Positions 9,007 through 16,671 of a DNA stretch of 64,000 nucleotides are shown here, piece by piece. Position 1 is the stretch's first letter, and each line of letters opens with the position of its first letter. A program made the translations under genes and the position numbers. The DNA is from Bacteroidota bacterium (GTDB lineage Bacteria; Bacteroidota; Bacteroidia; Flavobacteriales; Flavobacteriaceae), in assembly GCA_024279425.1 (NCBI GenBank), contig JAJRRO010000046.1:124001-188000 (forward strand), written 5' to 3'. The notes below the pieces were generated by a model that saw only the letters and a list, made by a program, of their open reading frames with translations, did not search any database and was not told where the DNA came from.

Positions 9007-9786
9007 ATGATTTCGCTCTACGATATTTTTCCTATAGTATTCCTAATCTTGATTTTAGGGTTCTTTTTGTATATCGTTTACTATACATTGGATTTGTTCT
9101 TTCTAAATCCTTTTAAAAAGATTCCACCGCTTACTGCGCAGGAAGAAAGTTTAATGGCTTCATACCTCCCATTTTATCGGCAACTTTCAGCTTCCAAAAA
9201 GCAAAGGTTTAAAAAGAGGGTTGTACGTTTTAGGGATAGAAAGAAGATAGATTTTCATGAGGAGGTTACCGAAAGGCACAAAATAACATTATTGTTGAGT
9301 GCAACTGCAGTTATGTTGACTTTGGGAATGGCCGATTTTCTTATTTTATCCATACATAGGATAATTGTTTATCCTACACAGTATTATTCCCGAATAACAA
9401 AGAAGAATCATTATGGGGAATACAACCCTGGATTAAAGACTATTGTGTTCTCGGCAGACCACCTATTGGAAGGTTTTAGGATTCCCAATGACAATATTAA
9501 TCTGGCAGTACATGAATTTGCCCATGCCATTAGTTTTAATGTAGCCAATAAATTACATACAAGGTCTTATGTCTTTATTTTAGGAATGAAGAAAATTAAA
9601 AGGTTGTTTACAGATGTTGATTTCGTTTCAAGAATGGAAAGTTCGCAATACTTCCGATCGTATGGGAAAACCAATATTCACGAATTTTTTGCCGTATCCG
9701 TTGAGAATTTTGTTGAAACTCCGGCGGAGTTTGAAAATCAATTTCCTAAACTGTATGCAATTATTAAAAGAATGTTGAATTTTTGA
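9007..9786 (+). CDS. MtfA-like zinc-dependent peptidase (M90)
   Basis: The protein of 259 residues has an N-terminal membrane anchor (FPIVFLILILGFFLYIVYY, residues 8-26), a second hydrophobic stretch near residue 98, and the zinc-binding motif HEFAH in NLAVHEFAHAISFN at about residue 168. A downstream Glu in HEFFAVSVENFVE supplies the third ligand region. It matches the MtfA/M90 family; E. coli MtfA is a peptidase that interacts with the Mlc repressor, but flavobacterial members differ in carrying a membrane anchor, so the target here is unknown. It follows argS by 21 nt in the same direction and may be cotranscribed. Confidence 0.85.
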   Translation: MISLYDIFPIVFLILILGFFLYIVYYTLDLFFLNPFKKIPPLTAQEESLMASYLPFYRQLSASKKQRFKKRVVRFRDRKKIDFHEEVTERHKITLLLSATAVMLTLGMADFLILSIHRIIVYPTQYYSRITKKNHYGEYNPGLKTIVFSADHLLEGFRIPNDNINLAVHEFAHAISFNVANKLHTRSYVFILGMKKIKRLFTDVDFVSRMESSQYFRSYGKTNIHEFFAVSVENFVETPAEFENQFPKLYAIIKRMLNF

Positions 9787-9813
9787 TTTTACAGAATGCC
9801 TCGCTAATTACGG

Positions 9814-11850
9814 TCAAAAACTTACCCTAAAACTAAAATTCGGGGTCAGTCCCAAAGAGACACTTTCAACAGATTCAATCTCATCAGTATCTTTTAATCG
9901 ATAATACGTATTCAGAATATTTTTTCGGTTGGTGAGATTAAGGACAGAGGCGCCCAACGTGGCTTTTAGTCCGGGAGACAAATTAAAGTCATAAATGGCG
10001 GAGGCGTCTATTCTAATATATTCGGGTAATCTACTCCTATTGGGTTCCTGATAATTGATCATACTGGGAAAAACAGTGGTGTCAATAGGATTGACCGAAT
10101 CAGGTTTGGTATAAGGCTTTCCAGTTCTATAATTTAATCCAACACCAATTTTAAAGCCATTGTAAATGTAATTGCCGGCAAACGTAATTGTATGTCTCAC
10201 GTCCAAATTGTTGGGAAAAGTCCTTGGCACAATTTCTTCGAAGGTATAATTGTTCAGGTTATAGGTATAGCTTAGCCAAACACTATAGTCATTGTTTTTT
10301 TTATTGATCAGAAATTCAATGCCCTTGATTTCATATAGCCCTATCTCTTCATTGAACTGGCCTTCACTTTGAAACTCTTGCGTTCTAGCACTTATACCCT
10401 TGACTTCTTTATAAAAACCTTCAACCCCAACATATAGACTATGATGGTCATAATTGAATCCTAGGGAGCCTTGTTTGCTTTTGGTTATGGGAAGTGGTAC
10501 TAGATCGTTATCTGGGTCAGCTATTTGCCAACGACGTTTTTCAATACCCAAAAAATTTTGCTCCAAGTCAACTACTTGGTGAGTCGTCTGGTTTTTGAAC
10601 TCCCCAAGAAACTCCGTTTTAAAATTATTGGCAATGGTGTAATTTATGTTTAGCCGGGGTTCAATAATATATTCGCTAAAAGTATCCAGGTTTTCAACAT
10701 AATTTAATCGAGCACCCCCACGGGCATATAGTTTCTCATCCGGAGATTTATAGTCCAGCTCAGAAAATAGGGCATGGGTTCTAATGACTCCTTTGATATT
10801 ATTGTCATAGCTTGGTTGGGTGACCTCAGAAAAGTTGGTAATTCCCACTTCATTCAATTGATAGCCGTTCAACCAATTTAGGCTATTACCCAATTGATAA
10901 TTTGTATTCAATTTTAGGGATGTTTCTTTGACTTCATTTCTTTGCGACAGGATTTGTGCTGAAAAGGCTGAGGTGTTTTTGGAATCAAGCTCGTAACGCG
11001 TATAATAGGCGTTCAGTTTGGTCGTAAAATTGTTGCCCCAATCGCTTTCCAGGCTTCCCCCTACAGAAAGATTAGTCTGGTTTAAGCGGCTATTGGTCTC
11101 ACGTAGCGAGGTAAGATTTTGCTCCGTGTAATTCAAATTGTTATTGATATTGATAAAACTGATCCTGGCTTTATGGGCTTCGTTGATGTCGTACAAAAGC
11201 TTCCCTGTAAAATCATAAAAATAAAAGTTTTCTTCGCGACGAATGTCGTCAGCCTGACCAGTAGTCCCTTTTATTTGAGTATTCTGAAATACCTTTTTGA
11301 AGAATTCATCATAGGTCGGGGTATTGAAAAAATCGGTTAGGGAGCGTCTTGCCGAAAATTGAAATGCCATGTTGTTGGCCAGCGGAGCTTGCCCGTAAAT
11401 ATCTCCATTTATCAAATTGAAACCGGCTCCTCCAAAATAATCGTCGGCTATTTCATTTTTGGTCTGAATATCAAGCACTCCACTTACACCGTCTCCAAAT
11501 TGGGCACTGGTGCCATTTTTGATTAGGGTGACCTTATCTGTCAAATAAGGATTGAATGCCGATATTAAACCAAAGAAGTGACCCGATTGGTACATCTTGA
11601 TTCCATCCCATAGTATCAGGTTTTGATCATTGGTGCCACCGCGGATATTGATGTTCGATACGGTTTCATCAATACTCTTAATGCCTGGTAGAGCTTGAAT
11701 AGTTTGCAACACATCAGGTTCTATTAAACCCGGAAGGATTCCGAAGTCTCCCGTATTCAATTGAATGCTGGCATCGAGTTGTTTGCTTAGTCCGGTAGTA
11801 AGGAATTGATAAACAATAACCTCCTGAAGTTGCTCAAAACTCTCGTTCAA
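9814..11850 (-). CDS. TonB-dependent receptor, plug and barrel part (3' fragment of a frameshifted gene)
   Basis: This 678-residue frame contains the TonB plug (IQALPGIKSIDETVSNINIRGG, here IKSIDETVSNINIRGG, then NLILWDGIKMYQSGHFFG) and a 22-strand-type barrel ending in TPNFSFRVSF. It is the outer-membrane receptor of a FecIR signalling set. The nominal TTG start at 11850 is not real: the frame is open further upstream and encodes AEDLTKRNPCKTLLLNESFE, continuing the carboxypeptidase-regulatory-like domain of the fragment at 11880-12383. Adding one base to the A6 run at 11899-11904 would join both parts into one protein of about 850 residues. The ligand (iron chelate or another nutrient) cannot be told. 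Confidence 0.85.
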   Translation of the reverse strand: MNESFEQLQEVIVYQFLTTGLSKQLDASIQLNTGDFGILPGLIEPDVLQTIQALPGIKSIDETVSNINIRGGTNDQNLILWDGIKMYQSGHFFGLISAFNPYLTDKVTLIKNGTSAQFGDGVSGVLDIQTKNEIADDYFGGAGFNLINGDIYGQAPLANNMAFQFSARRSLTDFFNTPTYDEFFKKVFQNTQIKGTTGQADDIRREENFYFYDFTGKLLYDINEAHKARISFININNNLNYTEQNLTSLRETNSRLNQTNLSVGGSLESDWGNNFTTKLNAYYTRYELDSKNTSAFSAQILSQRNEVKETSLKLNTNYQLGNSLNWLNGYQLNEVGITNFSEVTQPSYDNNIKGVIRTHALFSELDYKSPDEKLYARGGARLNYVENLDTFSEYIIEPRLNINYTIANNFKTEFLGEFKNQTTHQVVDLEQNFLGIEKRRWQIADPDNDLVPLPITKSKQGSLGFNYDHHSLYVGVEGFYKEVKGISARTQEFQSEGQFNEEIGLYEIKGIEFLINKKNNDYSVWLSYTYNLNNYTFEEIVPRTFPNNLDVRHTITFAGNYIYNGFKIGVGLNYRTGKPYTKPDSVNPIDTTVFPSMINYQEPNRSRLPEYIRIDASAIYDFNLSPGLKATLGASVLNLTNRKNILNTYYRLKDTDEIESVESVSLGLTPNFSFRVSF

Positions 11851-11879
11851 AAGGAGTGTTTTGCAAGGATTGCGCTTGG

Positions 11880-12383
11880 TTAAATCTTCTGCCGCAACAA
11901 AAAAGGCTTAAAGCCAATATGTTTTATTTGTACAATTGCCTTTCTTGGGATATTGTCAAAAGAAAAATGGCCATTATGATCCGTAACGGCCGCAATGGAA
12001 CTTCCCAACACTTCAACTGAAGAACCGATGACCGTATTTTCTTTGAAATTGTCAAGAACAACTGCGCAAATGTCAACCGTAGTACTCTTGGTTAAAGTAT
12101 AGTAGCGGTCACTGAGCTTTTGGATTATGATCTGGGTTTGGTACTGAACATAGGAAAGCACCTCTTTGAGATTTTCATCTTTGGGAATATTGATTTGTAT
12201 TTCCTTGATATCTTCGTCTACGTAGGAGAACTTTATACTGTACTTTTCTTCCAAATCACCAATGAATGTGATAAGATTTACAGAAGGTACCGTAACATCT
12301 TGTGCCATTACATTTTTGTGGAAAAAAGATAATAGCAGGAGGGCAATAACAGATATTATGCGTTTACGGTGTGTTTTCGGCAT
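11880..12383 (-). CDS. STN and CarboxypepD_reg domains of the TonB receptor (5' fragment)
   Basis: The 167-residue frame has a signal peptide (RIISVIALLLLSFFHKNVMAQ), then an STN signalling domain (TFIGDLEEKYSIKFSYVDED ... LKEVLSYVQYQTQI) and a carboxypeptidase-regulatory-like domain (VVLDNFKENTVIGSSVEVLG ... IGFKPF). In FecA-type receptors the STN domain touches the periplasmic part of FecR and passes the 'ligand bound' signal. The frame ends early because of a one-base loss in a T6 run of the coding strand (11899-11904). It overlaps the fecR stop by 20 bp, so translation is likely coupled. If the lesion is real, the cell would make a secreted STN domain without barrel. Confidence 0.85.
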   Translation of the reverse strand: MPKTHRKRIISVIALLLLSFFHKNVMAQDVTVPSVNLITFIGDLEEKYSIKFSYVDEDIKEIQINIPKDENLKEVLSYVQYQTQIIIQKLSDRYYTLTKSTTVDICAVVLDNFKENTVIGSSVEVLGSSIAAVTDHNGHFSFDNIPRKAIVQIKHIGFKPFLLRQKI

Positions 12384-13275
12384 AGAATAACACTTTATTC
12401 CCTTCTAATTTAAACTTTATTTGAGAAGGAACACTAATACTCTGTAACGCTAAATCTGTATTTGTGTTGCTAAAAGTGCCAGTAAATAATGTATTGATAT
12501 CAATATTTTGAGTCTCTACCTTGATATCGTGTTGTCGCTCAAATTCATCTAAAACAAATTTTAACGGAATACTCTTAAAAGAACTTTCATTATTCATCCA
12601 CGAAGGGGTTGTCGTATTGGGTTTTTCGCTGTCAATGACCTTACCGTCAATAACCATGAAAGTGGTACCCGCTGGTAGTTTAGTTATATTATTGTTATAG
12701 GTTACACTGACCAAACCTTCAAAACAGGTCACCTCAAAATAACCCTTTCTGTTCTCTACATTGAATTGAGTTCCTAACACGGCTATGGTGCCATGATCAG
12801 TACTTACCGTAAAACGTTTCCCTTTGGCTACTTTAAAGAAGGCCTCACCCTCTAAGGATACATTCCTTTCCTTATCCCACTTTTTCTCACTATATGAGAG
12901 TTCGGAATCGGCATTTAAGATTATTTCGGAAGCATCGGGGAGAACCACCTCTTTGTTTTCAGCATATTGGGTAGTTATATTTTCATTTAAGGTATTCAGA
13001 TAAAAATAAGATCCTACCATTAGAACGGTTACGGCTGCGGCCACCTTTAAAAACTTTGTAAAGGGATTTAACTGCACGACCTTGGTTTCTAGAAGCGTTC
13101 TTCTGTTATTTACTGCTTCCAAGGCATTTACCATATCAAAATCAGGGGCTTCCAAAGTACCGGAGGCCTCAAGAATACGCTGATAGGATGCATACTCGTC
13201 GGACTTTTTAAATTCCGAGAGCTCCACCTCAGTGAGTTCATTATTGAGCCATTTTGCCAAGTAATTTTCTTGCAT
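12364..13275 (-). CDS. FecR-family anti-sigma factor
   Basis: The protein of 303 residues has a cytosolic N-terminal part (NYLAKWLNNELTEVELSEFK) that should hold the sigma factor, one membrane helix (FLKVAAAVTVLMVGSYFYL, about residues 73-91), a periplasmic FecR domain (VVLPDASEIILNADSELSYS ... FFKVAKGKRFTVSTDHGTIAVLGTQFNV, quoted in parts) and a C-terminal DUF4974 domain (IPLKFVLDEFERQHDIKV) that contacts the receptor STN domain. It lies between the sigma gene, 250 bp upstream, and the receptor, which overlaps its end. A GGTAGGG-T-rich motif stands 36 nt before its start codon and may be its promoter or operator. Confidence 0.92.
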   Translation of the reverse strand: MQENYLAKWLNNELTEVELSEFKKSDEYASYQRILEASGTLEAPDFDMVNALEAVNNRRTLLETKVVQLNPFTKFLKVAAAVTVLMVGSYFYLNTLNENITTQYAENKEVVLPDASEIILNADSELSYSEKKWDKERNVSLEGEAFFKVAKGKRFTVSTDHGTIAVLGTQFNVENRKGYFEVTCFEGLVSVTYNNNITKLPAGTTFMVIDGKVIDSEKPNTTTPSWMNNESSFKSIPLKFVLDEFERQHDIKVETQNIDINTLFTGTFSNTNTDLALQSISVPSQIKFKLEGNKVLFYAENTP

Positions 13276-13311
13276 GATTTCTAGCTTTATACCTTAATAA
13301 CAATTCAAAAT

Positions 13312-13325
13312 AAAAAAACCCTACC
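13312..13325 (-). promoter_or_regulatory. GGTAGGGT-T-rich motif upstream of fecR
   Basis: On the minus strand the sequence reads ggtagggttttttt and ends 36 nt before the fecR ATG. Nearly the same string (ggtagggtatttt) occurs at 14085-14097 before the divergent lipoprotein gene, in the same orientation toward its gene. This shared placement suggests a binding site, for example a promoter of the local ECF sigma factor; this is inference. Confidence 0.4.
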
Positions 13326-13341
13326 TTTTTTTGAAAAACTT

Positions 13342-13376
13342 AAATTCCAAATTCCAAATTCCAAATTCCAAATTTT
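13342..13376. repeat. Heptamer array aaattcc (4 copies plus partial)
   Basis: Four direct copies of aaattcc with period 7 are followed by aaatttt. The array lies between the sigma and anti-sigma genes. The reverse complement ggaattt is repeated upstream of queE at 31045-31064. Confidence 0.85.
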
Positions 13377-13430
13377 AAAAAAAACTAAGCAGAGTGAAAC
13401 AGTATTCTTTCAATAAATAAAATATATTCG

Positions 13431-13523
13431 GCTAACTGCTAACTGCTAACTGCTAACTGCTAACTGCTAACTGCTAACTGCTAACTGCTAACTGCTAACT
13501 GCTAACTGCTAACTGCTAACTGC
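13431..13523. repeat. Heptamer array gctaact (about 13 copies)
   Basis: A perfect period-7 tandem array of 93 bp starts at 13431 and ends 2 nt from the sigma-factor stop codon. There are no spacers, so it is not a CRISPR. The copy number may vary between strains by slippage. Confidence 0.95.
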
Positions 13524-13525
13524 CA

Positions 13526-14038
13526 TCATATCCCCTCAATCTGTTCACGCAACGTTTTCAGGGCCAAGTGCATTCGTTTTTCTATGGCCTTCACACTAAC
13601 ACCTTCCATTTCTGCAATCTCTGCATATTTCTTGCCGTCTATACGATTCAATAAAAAAGTGGTTCGTTGGTTTTCCGGTAAAGCATCCAATGCTTTGTCC
13701 AATTTTTCCTTGAACTGGTTTTCTTCCATTAAATATTCAGGAGACTCATAATTGGTGTTATTTACCTTGTCGGCATGCTTTAATCGCACTTTTTCAGCCT
13801 TTATAACATTAAGGTAAAGGTTATTGGCAATCGTATATACATAGGCTTTTGCCTTTTCGGGCGAAACTTTGGCGCAGTTCTCCCAGAGCTTTACAAAAGC
13901 CTCCTGTACAGCATCGTAGGCCTTTTCTTCATTGCCGAACTTATAATATATATAGTTAAATACCGTTTTGGAATTAGCTTTGAAGAGATGGCTATATACC
14001 TCTTCCTCACATACGTTATCCTTGGTATCTGTACTCAA
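13526..14038 (-). CDS. ECF RNA polymerase sigma factor, FecI-like
   Basis: The protein of 170 residues has sigma region 2 (VFNYIYYKFGNEEKAYDAVQ, then EAFVKLWEN) and region 4 (ALPENQRTTFLLNRIDGKKY, then AEIAEMEGVSVKAIEKRM). It should direct RNA polymerase to promoters of the receptor system when FecR releases or activates it. It is the first gene of the sigma-fecR-receptor run, but the 250-bp gap to fecR is unusually long and is filled with heptamer repeats. Upstream it is divergent from a lipoprotein gene, leaving 108 bp between the two start codons for promoters of both. Confidence 0.95.
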   Translation of the reverse strand: MSTDTKDNVCEEEVYSHLFKANSKTVFNYIYYKFGNEEKAYDAVQEAFVKLWENCAKVSPEKAKAYVYTIANNLYLNVIKAEKVRLKHADKVNNTNYESPEYLMEENQFKEKLDKALDALPENQRTTFLLNRIDGKKYAEIAEMEGVSVKAIEKRMHLALKTLREQIEGI

Positions 14039-14084
14039 TGGGTTGGTTTTACATCAAAGATATTTGAAAAAAATGAAATATTGG

Positions 14085-14097
14085 GGTAGGGTATTTT
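14085..14097 (+). promoter_or_regulatory. GGTAGGGT-T-rich motif upstream of lipoprotein gene
   Basis: The string ggtagggtatttt ends 49 nt before the ATG at 14147. It matches the motif before fecR apart from one base, and both point toward the gene they precede. It may mark the target promoters of the neighbouring ECF sigma factor (inference). Confidence 0.4.
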
Positions 14098-14146
14098 AAA
14101 AGTTGGTTGTTTAATGGTCATACGAACAAAAAAAATCCAAATCGTT

Positions 14147-15907
14147 ATGAAAAAGTTTTTGAATTACTCATTTTACCTAAGCCTACTAGTATTGGCGCTG
14201 ACATTTACATCATGTCAAGACGAGTTTGAACAATTGCCTGAGGAAGATGGGCTAGAAGCCATTGCCGCTACTTCATCTACTGCGCAACTTGTAGAAAGAA
14301 CAGTGTCCAATGATGGTTCTTTTGACAATATTGTTGATGGAACTAGCTGTTTCAATGTCAAACTTCCATATTCCGTTGAGGTTAACGGATTAGAACTTAC
14401 CATCAACTCTTATGAAGATCTTCATTTGATCGAGGAAATTTTTGATGCCATAGAGGATGATGATGATATTTTAGAGATTATTTTCCCCATTACCATTACT
14501 CTGGCAGATTATGCTGAAGTTACCATAAATGGTATTGATGATTTACGCGAAATCGCCCAAAAATGTAGAGAAGGCGGTGATGATGATGATATTGAATGTA
14601 TAGATTTTGTATACCCTATTACCGTATACACTTTTGACCTTAACAATCAGGAAACCGGAAATGTAACGGTAGAGAGTGATAGAGATCTTAGACGTTTCTT
14701 TGAAGGGTTGGATGATAACGACCTTATCGGTATTGATTTCCCTGTAACCTTGAAATTATATGATGGCACTACGATGGTGGTTGATTCTAACGCTGAATTG
14801 GCGATGGCTATTGAGAATGCGAAGGAAATGTGTGATGAGGATGATGATAATGATCATAACGATGATGATTTTACCAAGGAGCGTTTGGACAATTATTTAG
14901 TAGAATGTCCATGGTTGATTCATGAAGTAGAGAGAGATACCCAGTTACAGAGCGATCAGTATTTTGAATATGTAATGAACTTCATGGAAGATGGTACAGT
15001 AAAGGTGAAGGATAGACAAGGTAATAGCCTAATGGGTGCATGGAGTACAAGGATGTCCGATAGAGGGGTATTGTTGAAATTGGAATTTGATGTATTGGTC
15101 GACTTTACTTTGGAATGGATTGTTTATGAAATAGGTGAAGGGCGTATTAAGCTTTATGCCGAAGGAGGAAACAAGATTATCATGAAGAGAGGTTGCGATA
15201 TCATCAATGATGACCCAACTGCCTTAAGGGAAATCTTAAAAGAGTGTAGCTGGATAATCAAAAAGGTAAAAGTTGATGGCGAGGAGATCAAAAGATTATT
15301 AGGTTTTGAATTCAAATTTATGCCAGAAGGAGTTGTTACCCTAAGCCATGGAGATATTGTATCTGAAGGCAGTTGGGAGATAACAACCAATGACCAAGGA
15401 CGTTTGGTAATGGCAATTACAATGGGTCAAGAACCTGGAGTAAGTTTTGTATGGCCATTGAGCGATTTGAGACACGATCGATTGAGATTCGAAATACCTG
15501 GTACGGACTATGAGTTGATACTGCAGAGAGATTGTGAAGGTAATGATGACGGTGATGTTCCTGAGATTCGTAATGTGATGATGGCCGGTGACTGGATGGT
15601 GGCCCATTATTCAGAAGGTGATATAGATCAAACCGATGTCTTTGCGGCCTATACCTTTGGTTTTGGTGCGGAGCATGTCTTGAGTGCTACTTTGGGAGAG
15701 ACCGGACCTGCATTATTAGGGTCATGGAGGATATTGAGAAACAGCGACGGTTATTTGAAGGTATACTTGAATTTGGGTGACCAAGACCCCCTAGGTGAGT
15801 TGACCGACGATTGGAAATTCGTTTCCATAACCGCTGATCGTATTGAGTTGAAAGACATCAGTGGAGGCGATGGTACTATCAGCACCCTTGTTTTTGAGAA
15901 GAAGTAA
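14147..15907 (+). CDS. Large acidic repeat lipoprotein beside the sigma factor
   Basis: The product of 586 residues begins with a lipoprotein signal (LLVLALTFTSC). The frame is also open from 14114, but the ATG at 14147 starts directly with MKKFLN and the signal peptide. The first half has three related ~80-residue units built on 'FPITITLADYAEVTINGIDD', 'YPITVYTFDLNNQETGNVTV' and 'FPVTLKLYDGTTMVVDSNAE', joined by Asp-rich linkers (EDDDD, GGDDDD, DEDDDNDHNDDD). The second half has three lipocalin-like units, each with W near the start (CPWLIHEVE, CSWIIKKVK, GDWMVAHYS). The last unit resembles the whole next gene. The Asp runs may bind Ca2+ (inference). Function unknown; its position suggests control by the adjacent ECF sigma factor. 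Confidence 0.8.
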   Translation: MKKFLNYSFYLSLLVLALTFTSCQDEFEQLPEEDGLEAIAATSSTAQLVERTVSNDGSFDNIVDGTSCFNVKLPYSVEVNGLELTINSYEDLHLIEEIFDAIEDDDDILEIIFPITITLADYAEVTINGIDDLREIAQKCREGGDDDDIECIDFVYPITVYTFDLNNQETGNVTVESDRDLRRFFEGLDDNDLIGIDFPVTLKLYDGTTMVVDSNAELAMAIENAKEMCDEDDDNDHNDDDFTKERLDNYLVECPWLIHEVERDTQLQSDQYFEYVMNFMEDGTVKVKDRQGNSLMGAWSTRMSDRGVLLKLEFDVLVDFTLEWIVYEIGEGRIKLYAEGGNKIIMKRGCDIINDDPTALREILKECSWIIKKVKVDGEEIKRLLGFEFKFMPEGVVTLSHGDIVSEGSWEITTNDQGRLVMAITMGQEPGVSFVWPLSDLRHDRLRFEIPGTDYELILQRDCEGNDDGDVPEIRNVMMAGDWMVAHYSEGDIDQTDVFAAYTFGFGAEHVLSATLGETGPALLGSWRILRNSDGYLKVYLNLGDQDPLGELTDDWKFVSITADRIELKDISGGDGTISTLVFEKK

Positions 15908-15914
15908 TATACAG

Positions 15915-15949
15915 AATACCCCGATGTTATAGGTCGGGGTATTTCTTTT
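15915..15949 (+). terminator. Rho-independent terminator
   Basis: The arms aataccccga (15915-15924) and tcggggtatt (15934-15943) form a 10-bp stem with a 9-nt loop, followed by tctttt. It closes the large lipoprotein gene and precedes the small paralogue. Confidence 0.85.
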
Positions 15950-15974
15950 AAGGATTATCAAAAAAATCCCAGCT

Positions 15975-16445
15975 ATGAAAAACGCCCTAACACACAAAAT
16001 GATTGCCGTTCTCGGCATATTGATTTTTTTAACCTCATGTGACAAGGACAATGCCGATGATAATGGTATCGCCGCTGATAAAACCGAAATAGAGGCGGCA
16101 GTAAAATCAGGGGAATGGCATATTACCTATTATTTTGATTCGGACAAGGACGAGACCAATGATTATGTGGGTTATGTCTTTACATTTAATGCCAATGGTA
16201 CCTTAGGGGCCACGAATGGAAACATATCGGTTTCAGGGGCATGGTCTGTTACAGATTCTGCTACTAGTAATGACGACAGTAGTGATGATGATATTGATTT
16301 CAATATCTTTTTTACATCTCCTCTACTATTTGAGGAATTGACTGATGATTGGGATATACAAAAATTTACGAACACCAAAATAGAATTATATGATGTAAGT
16401 GGAGGTGATGGAACGACCGACTACCTCACTTTTGAAAAAAGTTAA
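15975..16445 (+). CDS. Lipocalin-like lipoprotein, paralogue of the upstream C-terminal unit
   Basis: The product of 156 residues has a lipoprotein signal (GILIFLTSC). The mature part matches the last unit of the preceding protein in order and key residues: GEWHITYYF versus GDWMVAHYS, GYVFTFNANGTLGAT versus AYTFGFGAEHVLSAT, LTDDWDIQKFTNTKIELYDV versus LTDDWKFVSITADRIELKDI, and the shared SGGDGT near the end. This shows duplication between the two genes. It lies at the cell envelope; no function is known. A terminator between the genes suggests separate expression or partial readthrough. Confidence 0.8.
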   Translation: MKNALTHKMIAVLGILIFLTSCDKDNADDNGIAADKTEIEAAVKSGEWHITYYFDSDKDETNDYVGYVFTFNANGTLGATNGNISVSGAWSVTDSATSNDDSSDDDIDFNIFFTSPLLFEELTDDWDIQKFTNTKIELYDVSGGDGTTDYLTFEKS

Positions 16446-16468
16446 CCCTTTTTTGCCCCACATCCCCC

Positions 16469-16507
16469 AAAAAAGCATCCATCTCGTATGGGTGCTTTTT
16501 TCTTTTT
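16469..16507 (+). terminator. Rho-independent terminator
   Basis: The arms aaaaaagcatccat and atgggtgctttttt, with a 5-nt loop and one G-T pair, are followed by ctttttc. It separates the lipoprotein gene from ffh. Confidence 0.85.
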
Positions 16508-16614
16508 CCCTATCCAGCTCCAAACGAGCGTTTGTTTATTTTCAGGATAAAAATTGAAAGATCAATATCCGTTGGGATTATACTGAAGAATTGACTTTTC
16601 TTATCAACACCCTC

Positions 16615-16646
16615 TTGCCAATGGGCACTATATTTCTTTACTTTGC
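16615..16646 (+). promoter_or_regulatory. Putative ffh promoter
   Basis: A ttg core at 16615-16617 and tactttgc at 16639-16646 (TAnnTTTG type) are 21 nt apart. The ffh ATG follows 25 nt after the -7 box. Spacing fits the Bacteroidota housekeeping promoter. Confidence 0.55.
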
Positions 16647-16671
16647 AAACCCCTGCTAATAACGCAAAAAG

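Noticed and set aside
13431-13523. Possible CRISPR array
   Set aside because: The units are 7 bp in direct tandem without spacers, so it is a simple heptamer array.
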